In this document: positions 1 to 10,067 of the stretch, piece after piece
Position numbering within the stretch: position 1 is the stretch's first letter
Layout of the letters: each line of letters opens with the position of its first letter
Assembly (NCBI GenBank): GCA_003439945.1
Contig: QVRM01006121.1
Span: 754,501-818,500 of the forward strand
DNA from: Dermanyssus gallinae
Taxonomy: Eukaryota; Arthropoda; Arachnida; Mesostigmata; Dermanyssidae
Reading direction: 5' to 3'
DNA length: 64,000 nucleotides
Notes under the pieces: generated by a model
The model's input: only the letters and a program-made list of their open reading frames with translations
Database searches by the model: none
What the model was told of the DNA's origin: nothing
Translations under genes and position numbers: made by a program

Positions 1-570
1 GATAAATTTTAAAAATTAGAAAGTATTGACATTAATTCCACAATTCGTTAATGGGTGTTAGCATACCTTACCGGGCGAACATTTACCGTCAAAGTCGGTA
101 ACATGGAAGTGATTCTCTCTGTCGCATCTGAGGGGTGCAGCAAGGATTGTGCATTGGGCCCCTGTTTTTTAGAATACACGTTCTTGACATTTTAACAGTG
201 ATTCCAGAAGGTGTCACTTGACAACCTCACAAGCATTATTCATTTAGCAATGCAAAATATTGAAAGCTGATGCTGTGAGAATAGAGTGCAAATGTCTGTG
301 ACCAAATGTGCGGTGGTGTCATCGAATGGCAGTTCGTCTCTATATACATTCGGCAAAGACGCAATACCGGTTGTTGAATCTTTTCGTGAACTAGACTTCT
401 CTGAACATATTATTGCCACCGTCACTTCCACACAATTATGTAATACCATATTTAGATGTTTCATTTAAAAAATCGTGGTTTCGATGTAACTTTGTACAAA
501 AGTCTAGTCTTATCAAAATGTTTTCCCTGCAGTGTTTCCCTGCCGTTTAATGTATTATTCGGAATTGCAG
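1..570. other. Upstream sequence, no gene recognised
   Basis: I see no coding exon or repeat that I can support. A CD36-type gene needs a first exon with the start codon and cytoplasmic N-terminus, so it lies here unrecognised or further left. The last 35 bases before position 571 resemble the bases before 43860 and end in TTGCAG in both, as expected for a shared intron end. Confidence 0.5.
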
Positions 571-802
571 TCTTGGCGGTTATTTTGTTGACAGTAGACT
601 TCGGTATATTGTCTTGGACCCTGAAGGAGATTCAGCGGGAACGTCCTGCGCTTCTCGTGGATGGGTCTATGAAAGATCGAATATTCTTCAAATTTCCAAT
701 TTATTCTTACCAATCACTCTACGTATTCAATCTCACTAATTATGAAGAGTTTATAACCGGGAAGACACCTGTCATGCAAGAACTTGGACCACTTGTATTC
801 AG
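571..802 (+). CDS. CD36/scavenger receptor class B gene 1, exon 1 of those seen
   Basis: CD36-family proteins are two-pass membrane receptors or transporters for lipids, with a large glycosylated ectodomain. This exon encodes part of the first membrane segment (AVILLTVDFGILSWTL) and the start of the ectodomain. Family landmarks are KFPIYSYQSLYVFNLTNYEE (compare the usual YLFNxTNPEEF, with an N-glycosylation sequon NLT) and PVMQELGPLVF (usual PxVQEVGPYxY). It ends at a clear donor, AG|GTTAGT, at 803. The start at 571 follows TTGCAG and is chosen because the same acceptor stands before the paralogous exon at 43860 and both exons are then 232 nt. A start further upstream, with the whole membrane segment in this exon, is possible. 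Codon phase in is 1 and phase out is 2, matching exon 2 at 6769. The family is clear. The ligand cannot be told. Confidence 0.85.
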
Positions 803-1085
803 GTTAGTTATCTTTGGGATTACATTCATTAAAATTACATTTAGGATTATACTAAAGCATGCAATGAATTGCGCATTAATGTGTATGGGACGTTTATATT
901 TAAATGCACGTAGACTTTACTCATAGTATGCATTCATTCATGCAGACATACATTCATGTCACGTTGTCCCGGGATGAAGCTCTACAAATTTAAGGTTTAG
1001 TCTCATATTATTTGCTGAGGGGGTACTTCGAGGTATTTCTTGTATGTGACTTTATACGTAATAGTATATACTGCTCGAGGAAGAC

Positions 1086-1478
1086 TTAGCTAGTTCGTCC
1101 ATTCATCCATTCGTATGTGTCGGGTGTAGGTCGCACCCGTACCCACTCCCCGAAAAATAAGTGCATTTTTAAAGTCTTCCCTCCGTAGTAAGGAAAACTT
1201 ACCGTCAAAATAGTTCTGGCGCAAGCACCTTCTTCATTCAAGACCCTATGGGCTTGGAACTCACCGTAAGGTATATCTTCAATGCACTGATGGCCAGACA
1301 TGTTGAGATATCTAGGGTTTCCCCAACAGTGTTTTGGCAGCTTAGTCGATGACTCTCAGCGGTGTGGTTTATCATCCATTTTCAATAAGCATCGCTCAAA
1401 GAAAATTCGATCAACAATACGGATCGAATCGGCGACAATCCGGTAGATGACAACCATAACTAACGCACTAGTCCCCTA
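1086..1478 (-). repeat. tRNA-derived SINE, family A, copy 1
   Basis: On the minus strand this reads from a tRNA-like head (B box near GATTCGATCC, about 1421-1431) into a body that includes CCCTAGATATCTCAACATG. The same head and body recur at 2855-3110 on the plus strand, and the head again at 41985-42080. The head fits a tRNA promoter (A-box-like GGTCTAGGGG in copy 2, B box GGTTCGATCC). The body continues past 1315 to about 1086 here, further than in copy 2. Repetition and non-pairing acceptor ends argue against a working tRNA gene. Confidence 0.65.
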
Positions 1479-1479
1479 A

Positions 1480-2498
1480 ACCCATTCCCTGTAGGCGGGA
1501 CCCATGGTACACCCTGCTCCGTTCCCATCCTCACTTCGAACGTATAGCAAGCCTCTTTGTTCTCCCAGTTCTTGGCAATATAGCCCACCTGTAGGCGTTT
1601 GCCGCAAACCCAACCATCGGACTTGCAAGTTCGTGCACTCCAGGTCGCGGCGGCCAACACGCTGACATCGCGGGCAGCACGGGACCGATTGCCACTCAAC
1701 GATGGGGCAGGTGGACCACCCCATTACGAGTTGGCCAGCGTCCAGTAGTCTCTTAGCTGCGCCGGCCAATGCCGTGACCGTCACGGTTAGCTTCCCACCG
1801 CTGCACCTGCGCGGCTTATCTATCTAAAAGGAGCCGCTGTTACCCACGAGCGAAGCGCGGCTTTTGAGATGTTTTCCTCGGTTGTCTTTTAATAAAGCTG
1901 CTTAATTAACAGTCTCCTCTCGCGCAGACTAACCTTATCAACGACGGCCTCCCCGGTAAGGGCCTTTACGAAGGTCATTGTACCCTCAACAGCTTTTTCC
2001 GAAACGATAAGCCTAACGTCTCTGCTTACAAGCTTCTGCCATTGCTTTACCTCTATCCCACACTTCCCGATATCGAGTGTCTGCTGAAAGCCTAGGACAT
2101 CCGCGTACGAGGCGGTACCAGTCTTCTGCAGGATGACTGAAGTGGTAGCCTTCTCCTCCTTGCCCCATCTCTTCTTCTTCTTCTTCGTGGCATCGCCGTT
2201 CTGGCCGTCCTTTTCCCTTGTGTCCATTCTTACTGGTAGTTAGTCCGTGGTAGACCTCGAAATGACCGGCAAGGCAGTCAAGCAGTTGACGGGCAGTGTG
2301 GTACCCGCCTTCCTGCTCGCTGGTCAGATAACAGGGAACCGGGTTGTTACCCGGTTTGACCCCACTTGAAATAATTAGCTTTATGGAGAAGTATCTTAAG
2401 AAGCAAAAAAACGGTTTTGATCTCAAGTAGGATCCGTAATACAAACAAGCGTCTTTTAATAGCGTCAGTTCTTTTTTTTGACTGGTCCGTAGAAGCAC
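1480..2498 (-). pseudogene. Degenerate LINE ORF1 (gag) remnant
   Basis: Minus-strand reading gives pieces of a LINE gag. A Lys-rich N-terminal part and the motif GTASYADVL lie at about 2080-2227. A cysteine-rich part with CCPRCQRVG, a broken zinc knuckle, lies at about 1640-1700. The frames change several times, so nothing here encodes a complete protein. SYADVL just before the central domain and zinc knuckles near the end are features of R1/Jockey-type ORF1 proteins. It lies inside intron 1 of CD36 gene 1, next to a SINE at its 3' side. Confidence 0.5.
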
Positions 2499-2700
2499 GC
2501 CTTGAATGGAATGGCTTGGAAATCAGCGCTAGATGCGTGCCCTTCTATTAAGATGAAAAACTCCCATCTTCAAGTCGTGTAGTAATGAAGTCGGTCAATA
2601 GTTTCGGATGCAAGTTTGCTAATATTCGGTGTTCCCGGTGCCTTCCTCAAAGCCAGACGTTTAACCGGCGCATGGTTTGCGAAACCACAAAGTGGGTTTT
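2490..2700 (+). repeat. Diverged relative of the 260-bp array unit
   Basis: The stretch around 2510-2535 (CAGCGCTAGATGCGTG) and around 2645-2670 (TTCCTCAAAGCCAGACGTTT) matches the unit tandemly repeated at 48425-49187 (CAGCGCTAGGTGCGTG and TTCCTGAAGACTAGACGTTT). The similarity is partial. It shows that the array unit comes from a dispersed repeat rather than being unique to that site. Confidence 0.4.
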
Positions 2701-2854
2701 ACTCTGTGACCGATGATCACTGAGAGATTCTTGGTCTTTCCTCACTGTCCTTTCATAAACTACGGGTACACTGCTATTGTTTATCAACGTAAGGCTAAGA
2801 AATGAGAACTGTCGGCTGAGAGATATAATGCTGTCTAGTTAAGCCCCTAAATGG

Positions 2855-3110
2855 CGGCGTGGTCTAGGGGACTAGTCATGGTTGTCATTCACCGGGGTGT
2901 CGCCGGTTCGATCCCTGTTGTTGGTCGAATTTTCTTTAAGCGATGCTCATTGAGAATAGATGATAAACTATACCGCTGAGAGTCAACGGCCATGCTGCCA
3001 CAAGGACTGTTGAGGAAACCCTAGATATCTCAACATGTCCGGCCCTCGGTGCATTGAAGATATACCTCAGGTTAAGTGCCAAGCCCGTAGGGGACGGATG
3101 AAGGTCTAGA
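2855..3110 (+). repeat. tRNA-derived SINE, family A, copy 2
   Basis: The head contains GTGGTCTAGGGGACTAG (A-box-like) and GGTTCGATCCC (a perfect B box). It is followed by a body with AAGCGATGCTCATTGAGAAT and CCCTAGATATCTCAACATG, shared with copy 1, and ends in an A-rich AATTAAAAAACAA. The tRNA head is folded poorly as a real tRNA, because the acceptor strands do not pair, so this is called a SINE and not a tRNA gene. Confidence 0.7.
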
Positions 3111-3339
3111 ATTAAAAAACAACCTCCTTAAAATGTTTAATTCTAGTTAAGCCCTCTGCTTGCATTGCCTGCTTACAAGGGTCCACGATGCTATACTTAG
3201 TATTTTTTCGTAGTACCAAGTCTTTGCTTGGTGTAGCAAACGTCCTCCAGTCGCATATTGTCGCGCATAACGTAACGTCCAATTAGTAGACGCGTGCCGC
3301 CTATGCATCGCCATCCTATATAATATGACCCACAATATT

Positions 3340-5240
3340 CAGTGTCGATTATTGTACGTGGCGACACGTTGGTTCTCTATGATCCGGGCCAGGGCGGATC
3401 AGAACAAGACCGTATGGTCACATCGCCCGGCTGTCTCAACGGCCAAAGCGTGCACATGTCAACGCGGGACTTCTTAGTACCCACCGTGTAGGAGTGGCTT
3501 GTTGGGGCCTGCTCCGAGAAGTATTAAGTGGCCCCTGGTCCGGCCCATCATATCAACGTGCGAAGCCTAGTACAAGCGATAGGTCTAGCCCGCCCGGGAC
3601 ACTCTTAAGCCAGGCGTTGCCTAGGCGTCAAGCGTTGCTTCCCGGGACCAGTGAAGTCTGTCGCGCGATGCGTCGTACGGGCGACTCTTTCCCGGGTCAG
3701 CAATTCCCAGGGTAGCTGGCGAGTTAGCATGAGGGCCGCCTCTGTGCCCCCCATGCAGTACGCCCGGCAAATCCGAACTCTGTGCAACAGGCCATGTAAA
3801 TCGGCTCATGCCAGCGCCGCGCGCATTGCCAAAGACTTTGAAACAGACGATAGCACGCGGCCTCCGCAGGCCCCTCTCCGCCAGAATGAGTGGGAGACCG
3901 TGGGAAGGGAACTTCTTTTGCTCCTCTGGCTCTCATGGATGTCGCCCTGGCCTCAGCTCACGAATTCGGGGGTATGCCTCAAGCCGTTTTATGGAGGGCT
4001 GAGTTACAACCCGATGGCACCTGCGCACTACCATAATGTGCGTGGCAAGCGTCCTCGCGTCACGCGTTGACTCTCGGTAGTGCCGGGCCGGAAGTCTGTC
4101 GCGCCATCCATCCTACGTTCGCTTCTTTCTTGGGGCAGAGGATCTCATGGGAGCTGGCAATCCAGGACGAGGGCCGCTTCCTTGCTCACAAACGTACGCC
4201 CGACAGACCTGAAGGGTCGTGCCGCGCTGCACCGCGCGGAGGGCTCATCTGTTGCGGTCGGTGCGGTAAGGCTAGATCTGCTTACGCCGGCGCCGCATAC
4301 ATTGCCGAGGACTCTGTAACAAACACTAGTAGCCGGTGGCGCCCGTTCGTGAACCTTCTGTCCCGAGCGTGATTTCTGGCCAGGTTTACTTCGCATGTCA
4401 CCTTATGGCCCGTTAGGTAAATTGCCCCCGTCTTCTGTGGGGCAAGCTGTAGATAATGGGCGGTCATCTATGTTTATATGTCGTTTGCGTAGAGTTTGAG
4501 GCCTCTTGAGCTCCGCCAGAAGGTTATGGTGTGCATAATAACAGCTGTGAGTATCAACAGACGCTGACAACTCCAACCAAGCAAAGCCTGGGTCTAAGCC
4601 ATGATCCGCGATTGTGAGAGAAGTTTCGAAAATAATCCACCAGACCGCGGCATCAGCGGCGTTGTCCGTGGTCAGATTCAGAGTGCGCCAGCCAGAAGCG
4701 ATGTTTGGATCTGTAGATAGACACAGCCGTATGCGCTGTGTACGAAAATAGGCGCCTAGGACGTTGTTGAGCAAACTGGTAATTATTTAGCTGTGCTTTT
4801 CCTACTACCTACCAGTTAGCCCCCCATTGTTGGTAGCGACGGTGGTTTTGGGCTGTCACGGTTCCGCCGTCGGCTTCGTGGCCCGGTGGGGTCGCACGCT
4901 TCGTCAGTCCATCAGGTCCGGCGGACTTGCTAGCTGGCGATTGCGGTGGCTTGTTTTGCCTCCTGCTTAGCAGCAGTGTCTTTTTATACGTTGCTTTCCG
5001 ACGTTCCCGCCGAGCCTGCAGGGCCCGGTAGAGGGGACACCCCACGGTGTCAGGTCTGTCTGGTGGGCCTGAAGGTAATGCGGTGGTGCGGCAGAGGTCC
5101 CCACCACCACCACATACTATTGAGCTGTGTCGCGCCCTTGCTTAGACTCGGGGGGGGGCTTTCAATAGTACTTGGACGCTGGAGCACCGCAGAGCTTCTT
5201 GACCGAGGACGGTAAAGGCCTCGGTTAGAAGGAGGTTAAT
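3340..5240 (-). pseudogene. R1-like LINE remnants, rearranged
   Basis: Several fragments of one R1-like family lie on the minus strand. Two copies of the post-RT region occur: TEAALMLTRQLPWELLTRER near 3640-3740 and SKEAALVLDCQLPWD near 4130-4180. They correspond to STEAALVLARMLPWDLL in the long element at 29888-32209. Upstream come the RT thumb (HYLQLAPQKTGAIYL, about 4425-4465), an endonuclease N-terminal part (NIASGWRTLNL, then NAADAAVWW, about 4610-4710) and a gag C-terminal part (about 4809-5045). The endonuclease runs straight into the RT thumb, so the fingers and palm with YADD are deleted. Many frameshifts are present. It is dead and is the most GC-rich part of intron 1. Confidence 0.6.
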
Positions 5241-5564
5241 TTCCCATAGCGCCGTTTTCTGAAAATAATAAACCAACCGGCTGTCAGCCGCGTGTGGGGG
5301 AATAGATCATTCTGGGTATTATTTACAACCCGCTTCACCGTGGCCCAGGGAGGGGGCTTTATCCGCTTCTTTAAGTGGACGTTCCTTGTGTCATTACGGG
5401 TGTCCGCAATGGACCGGCCTTTCCCGATTCAAACTCGGACTATTGTCTGGGCAAGACGGGGTGGCACTAAACCGTTCGGGGTGAGCCCTGTGAAACACAA
5501 AGGGCCCTATTGCGTAGCTCAATGGGACCAGCCTGGATGGCCGGCGCCAGTAGCATATTAGCAG

Positions 5565-5620
5565 ACTAATGGTCTTCAACCTGCGGGCCCGTTAGATGCC
5601 GCAGGTTAAAGACCATTAGT
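5565..5620. repeat. 22-bp hairpin
   Basis: Left arm 5565-5586 (ACTAATGGTCTTCAACCTGC...) and right arm 5599-5620 are inverted copies with one mismatch, separated by a 12-base loop. On the minus strand the mismatch becomes a G-U pair. It sits in LINE debris and its role is unknown. Confidence 0.8.
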
Positions 5621-5633
5621 CATCCACACATGT

Positions 5634-5740
5634 ATGTCGGCCAGCGCCGCCTTGGCAGTGCTTTCTGGCAACGAGTCGAGACGTAGGAGACCGAGGACGG
5701 CGAGATCGTCAATGAACGCGACGGTCCAGACATTTTTTCG
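5634..5740 (-). pseudogene. RT motif C fragment (FIDDL)
   Basis: The minus strand reads TVAFIDDLAVLGLLRLDSLP, then STAKAALADIHVWM. It looks like the palm motif C of a reverse transcriptase, with FIDD in place of YADD. A diverged copy (IAHVDDLVILGLLCLGL) lies at 52117-52230 on the same strand. The rest of the enzyme is not recognisable here. The bases from 5240 to 5560 hold only GC-rich debris on the same strand. Confidence 0.45.
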
Positions 5741-5832
5741 TCCAAGGCGCAACTAAGAAACGGATTCATCAGTGTCGGTACACCACTTATACGAAGCAGT
5801 GATACTCTGTTCGGCTTTGCAGTTCAAACGAC

Positions 5833-6116
5833 GAAATATACTTAAACGTTTCCGGTAATTTGACAACGTATGACAGTATCACTTGTATAATATTTTGATA
5901 ATAATTGCTTGTATATTAAGTATAATGCCTAGTGAGTATTTGTATATCTATCTATTACTGTCCTATTTGTCTCTCAGTATATAATGCGTTTCCAATCGCT
6001 TGGACTTTGCGCAGGATGGAGTATCTCAGGACAGGTCATACTTACTTTATTATTGGTATCTTTGGGGGAGCAATTCTTGTTTTCACGTGATCATTTCATT
6101 ATCATATTGTTTTTGG
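5833..6116 (+). pseudogene. Decayed duplicate of CD36 gene 1 exon 2
   Basis: Bases from 5833 (GAAATATACTTAAACGTTTC) follow the same order as those from 6616: intron, then the acceptor context CAATCGCTTGGACTTTGCGC|AG, then about 20 bases of exon. The copy then skips nearly the whole exon and resumes in the downstream intron (TTTCACGTGATC, then ATTATCATATTGTTTTT), which matches 7060-7114. Only the first bases of the exon survive, so it cannot encode protein. Confidence 0.8.
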
Positions 6117-6768
6117 CTAAAATGGCTAAAAACAGCGTTCCTAAATTCCTTGACAAGACTTGCTGCTCCCGAAGAAATCCAGATCTTATCCAAAAGGATT
6201 ATTCTGAGCGGGGTATCGTAATAGCCTGAATTAAACGCACACACCACCAACATCAACACCAACTCAAGCAAGCTATTCAGCGGGCATGGCATGAACTTGA
6301 GGAATCCTAACTATTCCTCCAACGATGCATAGTGTGTACGTGCTTAGGGAAGTACGTGACCAAATAAGACGACCGATTTGAACAAATGTGTGTTCATAAA
6401 GAAAATCTTGCTGTATATAAATAAACCACAATAGTTTAAATAAGTCATGCATGTTTTTGCATGTTTTTGTATATGCTTATATATAAATGATTAGGCGTTT
6501 AAATTATTTGTATATATAATTGTATAAATTATGACGCTTCGTACTGTCGCCCTACTTCTACGTACCCTCGTCCTTGGGTTTGTGAATCATATTTTTTATA
6601 GCTCCATGTTACCTAGAAATATACTTAAACGTTTCCGGTAGATGAACAACGTATGACAGTATTTCTAGTATCAGTTTAATTTCTAGTGAGTACTTTGATA
6701 TCTATATATTACTATCTTATTTGACGCTCAGTATCTAATACGTTTCCAATCGCTTGGACTTTGCGCAG
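6117..6768. other. Intron 1 sequence
   Basis: AT-rich intron between the exon 2 ghost and exon 2. From 6560 to 6768 it aligns with gene 2 intron 1 at 53850-54051 (for example TTTATAGCTCC). No gene is seen in it. Confidence 0.6.
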
Positions 6769-6999
6769 GATGAAATATCACAGGACAGATAATACGTACT
6801 GGAACGGTGGTTTAAACTATTCAGACGTGCAGTTGTTTAATTTTGAACCCAGCATGTCAAACGCCAGCCTAAACGATAGAATTACAACCATCAACTTTGC
6901 TGCCGTCATCTACTTTCATCCGAACGGCACGCCGAGATCTGATGTTCGAAAGAAGACTCTCTTTGTACATGTCACCATTGACGAATACTTCTTTAAAGG
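6769..6999 (+). CDS. CD36 gene 1, exon 2
   Basis: Acceptor TTGCGCAG|GATGAAA and donor AAAGG|GTAAAT. The first base completes the Arg codon begun in exon 1 (AG|G). The exon encodes the early ectodomain: GGLNYSDVQLFNFEPSMSN, then ASLNDRITTINFAAV. This matches the CD36-family pattern in which FxPxxS is followed by a run such as TxLNxAxxA. There are two N-glycosylation sequons, NAS and NGT. The end (VTIDEYFFKG) corresponds to the TVxELLWGY region. It is 231 nt, as in gene 2 at 54052-54282, where the protein is highly similar. Phase out is 2, joining GG|A of exon 3. Confidence 0.88.
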
Positions 7000-7234
7000 G
7001 TAAATTGAATTTTTATTAATTCCACCTTTATAGCTAGTTACTGGCCTGCTTGGGGGAAATACCTCTTTCACGTGATCGTTATTCTATTCTATCTATTATC
7101 ATATTGTTTTTAGATCTTTATTTGTTGATAGAAGTAGCTAAACTGGTTGCTAATGAGGGCTTATACTATCCAAAACTATGCAGTATCGTGGGTTTGTACA
7201 ATTTACTTGGTAACATGTTTCCATGAATTTTTCT

Positions 7235-8700
7235 TCCACAGTGGCGATGCTTTTAGGCGTTTTTAAAATGCGTCCGATGTGGTTGCACACACGGACACCG
7301 CAGCAGGGGAACTCCCTGCAAGCGCGGGCCGGTAGTATGGGACTCCAACCCACTAAAAACCAGTCATGTCCCCGTCTTCCCGTCTGACGTGGTCTATCAC
7401 TCCTGGCGGGTGTGTTCCCCGGAAGCCTCGGGGAGGCGCAAGCGAACTCGAAGGGGGTCCTTGTTTTCTCCTGCAGTATGTTCTTAAAAACTTGCGGCAC
7501 TTCCTTCCAGTGTGATGTTGGTTCAATAATTTTCTTGATTATGTCCTGTAGGTTAAATGCTGGCATGTTCGTTAAAAGGTCTGTTAGGCTTGCGCGCTGC
7601 TCCGGCCATGACGGGCACCTCAGCAGGGTGTGCTCCGAGGTGTCGTCAAGTCCCTTGCCGCAGTGGACGCACGTGGGGCTGGAGACCTTCCCGATCCTGA
7701 ACAGGTACTACTGAAAATTGCCATGACCTGTGTGGACCTGGGTTTTGTAAAAAGTAAGTCTCCCTCCCCGTCCTGCTAAGCCAGTTTCTAATGTTTGGGA
7801 TCAGGGTACGGAGGTTGGCGCCTGGAGCACTCTGCTGCAGGCCTTCCCACTCCTCTTGCCAGATGTTTTTGGGGTCTGTGTTGTCCCATAGGTGGCGGCG
7901 CTCGGCTGCCTTCAGATCTCATGGGATTGGTCCGGCTAGGACAAGTGCCGCCGCAGCACTAACTGTTATGTAGGCTGCTATAACCCTGAGAGCTCTAACC
8001 CTCTGGGCCCGACGCAGGCGAGTCCTGTTTGCGGCGAAATTTAGTGCGTCGGTGGGCCATACAGGGTAACCGACTCGGCCGCGGACATGATTCTTTTTCT
8101 CAGCTGCAGTCGACCATATGTAGTAGGCATGAGCCGTGCGAAGTTATTAGCTGTCGTCGTTGCCTTCTCCGTCACCCGCTGCACGTGTTCGATACCACGG
8201 AGACCCCTGGCAAAGGTGACGCTGAGGTACTTTACGTTGTTGACGAGTGCGATCTCCTGGCCTTCTAGATGGAGGTGAAGGGCAGGGCATTTTTGGCCGC
8301 CCGCCAAGAGTAGCGCTTCGCTTTTGGCTGGGACGAAGGCAAGCCCCGCCTCTTGCATGCAGCGGGCTACGTCGGCGAGTGCTTTGCTCGCACGGCCCTG
8401 CAGCAGCCCGCGGTCCGAGCCTGAACGGTTAGCACGAGGTCGTCAGCGTAGGCAACGAGGTTAACGCCGGGGGGCGCTCCCTCAGCCGCAGCACGTCGTC
8501 GTAGGTTATAATCCATAGCAGAGCGCCAAGTATAGAGTCCTGTGGCACCCCTGCAGTTAAAGACGGACCCGTGGGGCCGGATCGTCCTTCTATGGTCGTC
8601 CTCCCGGATACCTACCGGAACACTGTCGCTGACTATTCTGAAAGCAGTAACATAATAATCGAGGCCTGGGTACAGTCCAAGTCAAGGCATTCAGATAAAA
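7235..8700 (-). pseudogene. R1-like LINE remnant: RT and C-terminal zinc region
   Basis: Minus-strand order: LTAGVPQDSILGALLWIITY (RT motif B, about 8500-8560), NLVAYADDLVLTVQA (motif C, about 8425-8470), FVPAKSEALLLAGG with LHLEGQEIALVNNVKYL (thumb, about 8190-8330), then a region with CVHCGKGLDDTSEHTLLRC (a C-terminal CCHC, about 7610-7680). It ends in the shared 3' hairpin (TTTTTAGTGGG...CCCATACTACC, 7337-7368). The YADD active site is intact, but frameshifts and stops separate the parts. It is truncated before the RT fingers. Confidence 0.7.
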
Positions 8701-9039
8701 ACAAATTTAGACTAATCTGATCGCCACAGGCATATCTTAGATCGTTTCTTACACCCGAGGTTGGTGGCTTACCAAAGCGTTCCTAAGTGCTTCGGCCGCA
8801 CGAGTCAGCTGCGACAAGAGGTTAGCGGATGTGTTCGGTATTATCGAATTCAGCCGATTGCTCCATTGTCTTTTGTGACTTGGCGGCATCCACAAAGGAA
8901 ATATGATATTTGTTGCGGAATTGTGCTTAGTGCTGCCCTCTAAGGCTAGATCGCTATTTGTTGATCTGATTGGCTATTGGTGTCGATCCTGACGACGTCC
9001 ATTGCAGTTTCCTCTCCTCGCAGCTTGGCTAGTTTGCTG
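8701..9039. other. Unassigned sequence
   Basis: No recognisable coding sequence. It lies between two minus-strand LINE remnants, and short open frames here match nothing I know. Confidence 0.4.
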
Positions 9040-9619
9040 GGGGCCTAGTAGCCCCGATGGGATGCGGTGAGGTGGACGTTGAGAGCTTGAGTTGGGAAGC
9101 CACCTTAAATTGCCCTAGTTTGTTGAAATGTATGCCGTCATCACTGAAGTGGATGGGCTCAATGTTCGTAAAGACAAACAATTCCTGCTACTTGACGATG
9201 TAGTAAAGTGCTCTGTAACACAAGCTGACAAAGTGGGAGTAATCCCTGGTTTTCTTCACAAAAGCCTTTTAGAGAAGAAAGTCTGAGCCTACGTGTAGGA
9301 TAACTTGATATTTGCACCCTTAGCATTCGACAGCAACTTTCGAGTCTTTTCTAATCGCGGAAGTTATTCGAAACCCGCCCATGCTATGTACAGCAAGCTG
9401 CTCTCCTGCATCTACCATATCGTTAGTGTACTGCGACACATGGCGAAGATTCGAGTCTCTACAAATAATCACGATTTTATCGAGATTATCACCATCTTCG
9501 CGGCAGCCATCTTGTCTCACAGCAGCATTATCGGAACCATCGACCATGCTAATGTCAGCAGTCTGCGATGGAGAAGATACCATTGGTGCCAGTCGCACCG
9601 ACGATCGCAGCTCCTTCAT
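9040..9619 (-). pseudogene. LINE ORF1 remnant with SGNH (GDSL) esterase-like domain
   Basis: The minus-strand frame contains IVIICRDSNLRHVSQY at about 9430-9475, which fits SGNH block I (usually GDSN). About 330 bases further on it contains EPIHFSDDGIHFNKLGQF at about 9115-9165, which fits the catalytic Asp-His block V (DGxHxN). Esterase domains of this kind are known in ORF1 proteins of CR1-type and related LINEs. The Gly of GDSN is Arg here, and at least two stops interrupt the frame between the blocks, so it is dead. The acidic stretch upstream on the same strand (9620-9700, DKEKEDDEG) may be its N-terminal part. Confidence 0.5.
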
Positions 9620-9726
9620 CGTCTTCTTTTTCCTTGTCTTCTTCCTGTCCAGCGGCTTTGTTTTGTTTTACCTGTCGCACTAAACGAGGGCTGGTGGCCG
9701 CTCGCTTTACTTGCTGCTGCTGCCTG

Positions 9727-10067
9727 AACAATAACAGAAGCTGACGTCGCCTGCTTAGCGCACGCAGGATCAACAACAGCAACACTTGCGCCACTCCTCC
9801 AAAGGTGGTGTCCGTTCGTGCGTAACGCATTTCTCCCCTCTATAAAAAAAAAGCAACGCCCGCGCCGACGGAGGAGAAGTTGTTGCAGGCACTGCTACAA
9901 GTCGAGCCACCAGGCTCGACTTCTAGCAGTGTAGTGTTCCTTTTTTTTTATAGAGGGGGATAAATGAGTTACGCACGAACGGACATCACCTTTGGAGGAG
10001 TGGCGCAAGTGTTGCTGTTGTTGATCCTGGGTGCGCTAAGCAGACGACGTCAGCTTCTGTTATTGTT
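9727..10067. repeat. Tail-to-tail inverted repeat of LINE 3' ends
   Basis: Left arm 9727-9852 and right arm 9941-10067 are inverted copies of about 126 bases, with roughly 95 percent identity by eye. The left arm ends CCTCTATAAAAAAAAA and the right arm begins with the complementary T run. The segment GTGGTGTCCGTTCGTGCG resembles the 3' ends of LINE copies at 20080 and 38262, so each arm looks like a LINE 3' end with its A-tail pointing inward. The 88-base spacer contains a second hairpin, 9891-9908 with 9913-9930 (18-bp arms, one mismatch, ACCA loop). Confidence 0.8.

Noticed and set aside
2866..2940. Functional tRNA gene
   Set aside because: The promoter boxes are good but the acceptor arms do not pair, and the sequence is repeated with a shared non-tRNA body.
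7000..7003. Stop codon after exon 2 taken as the gene end
   Set aside because: The TAA lies in the intron after the GT donor. Reading continues in exon 3 in the right phase.
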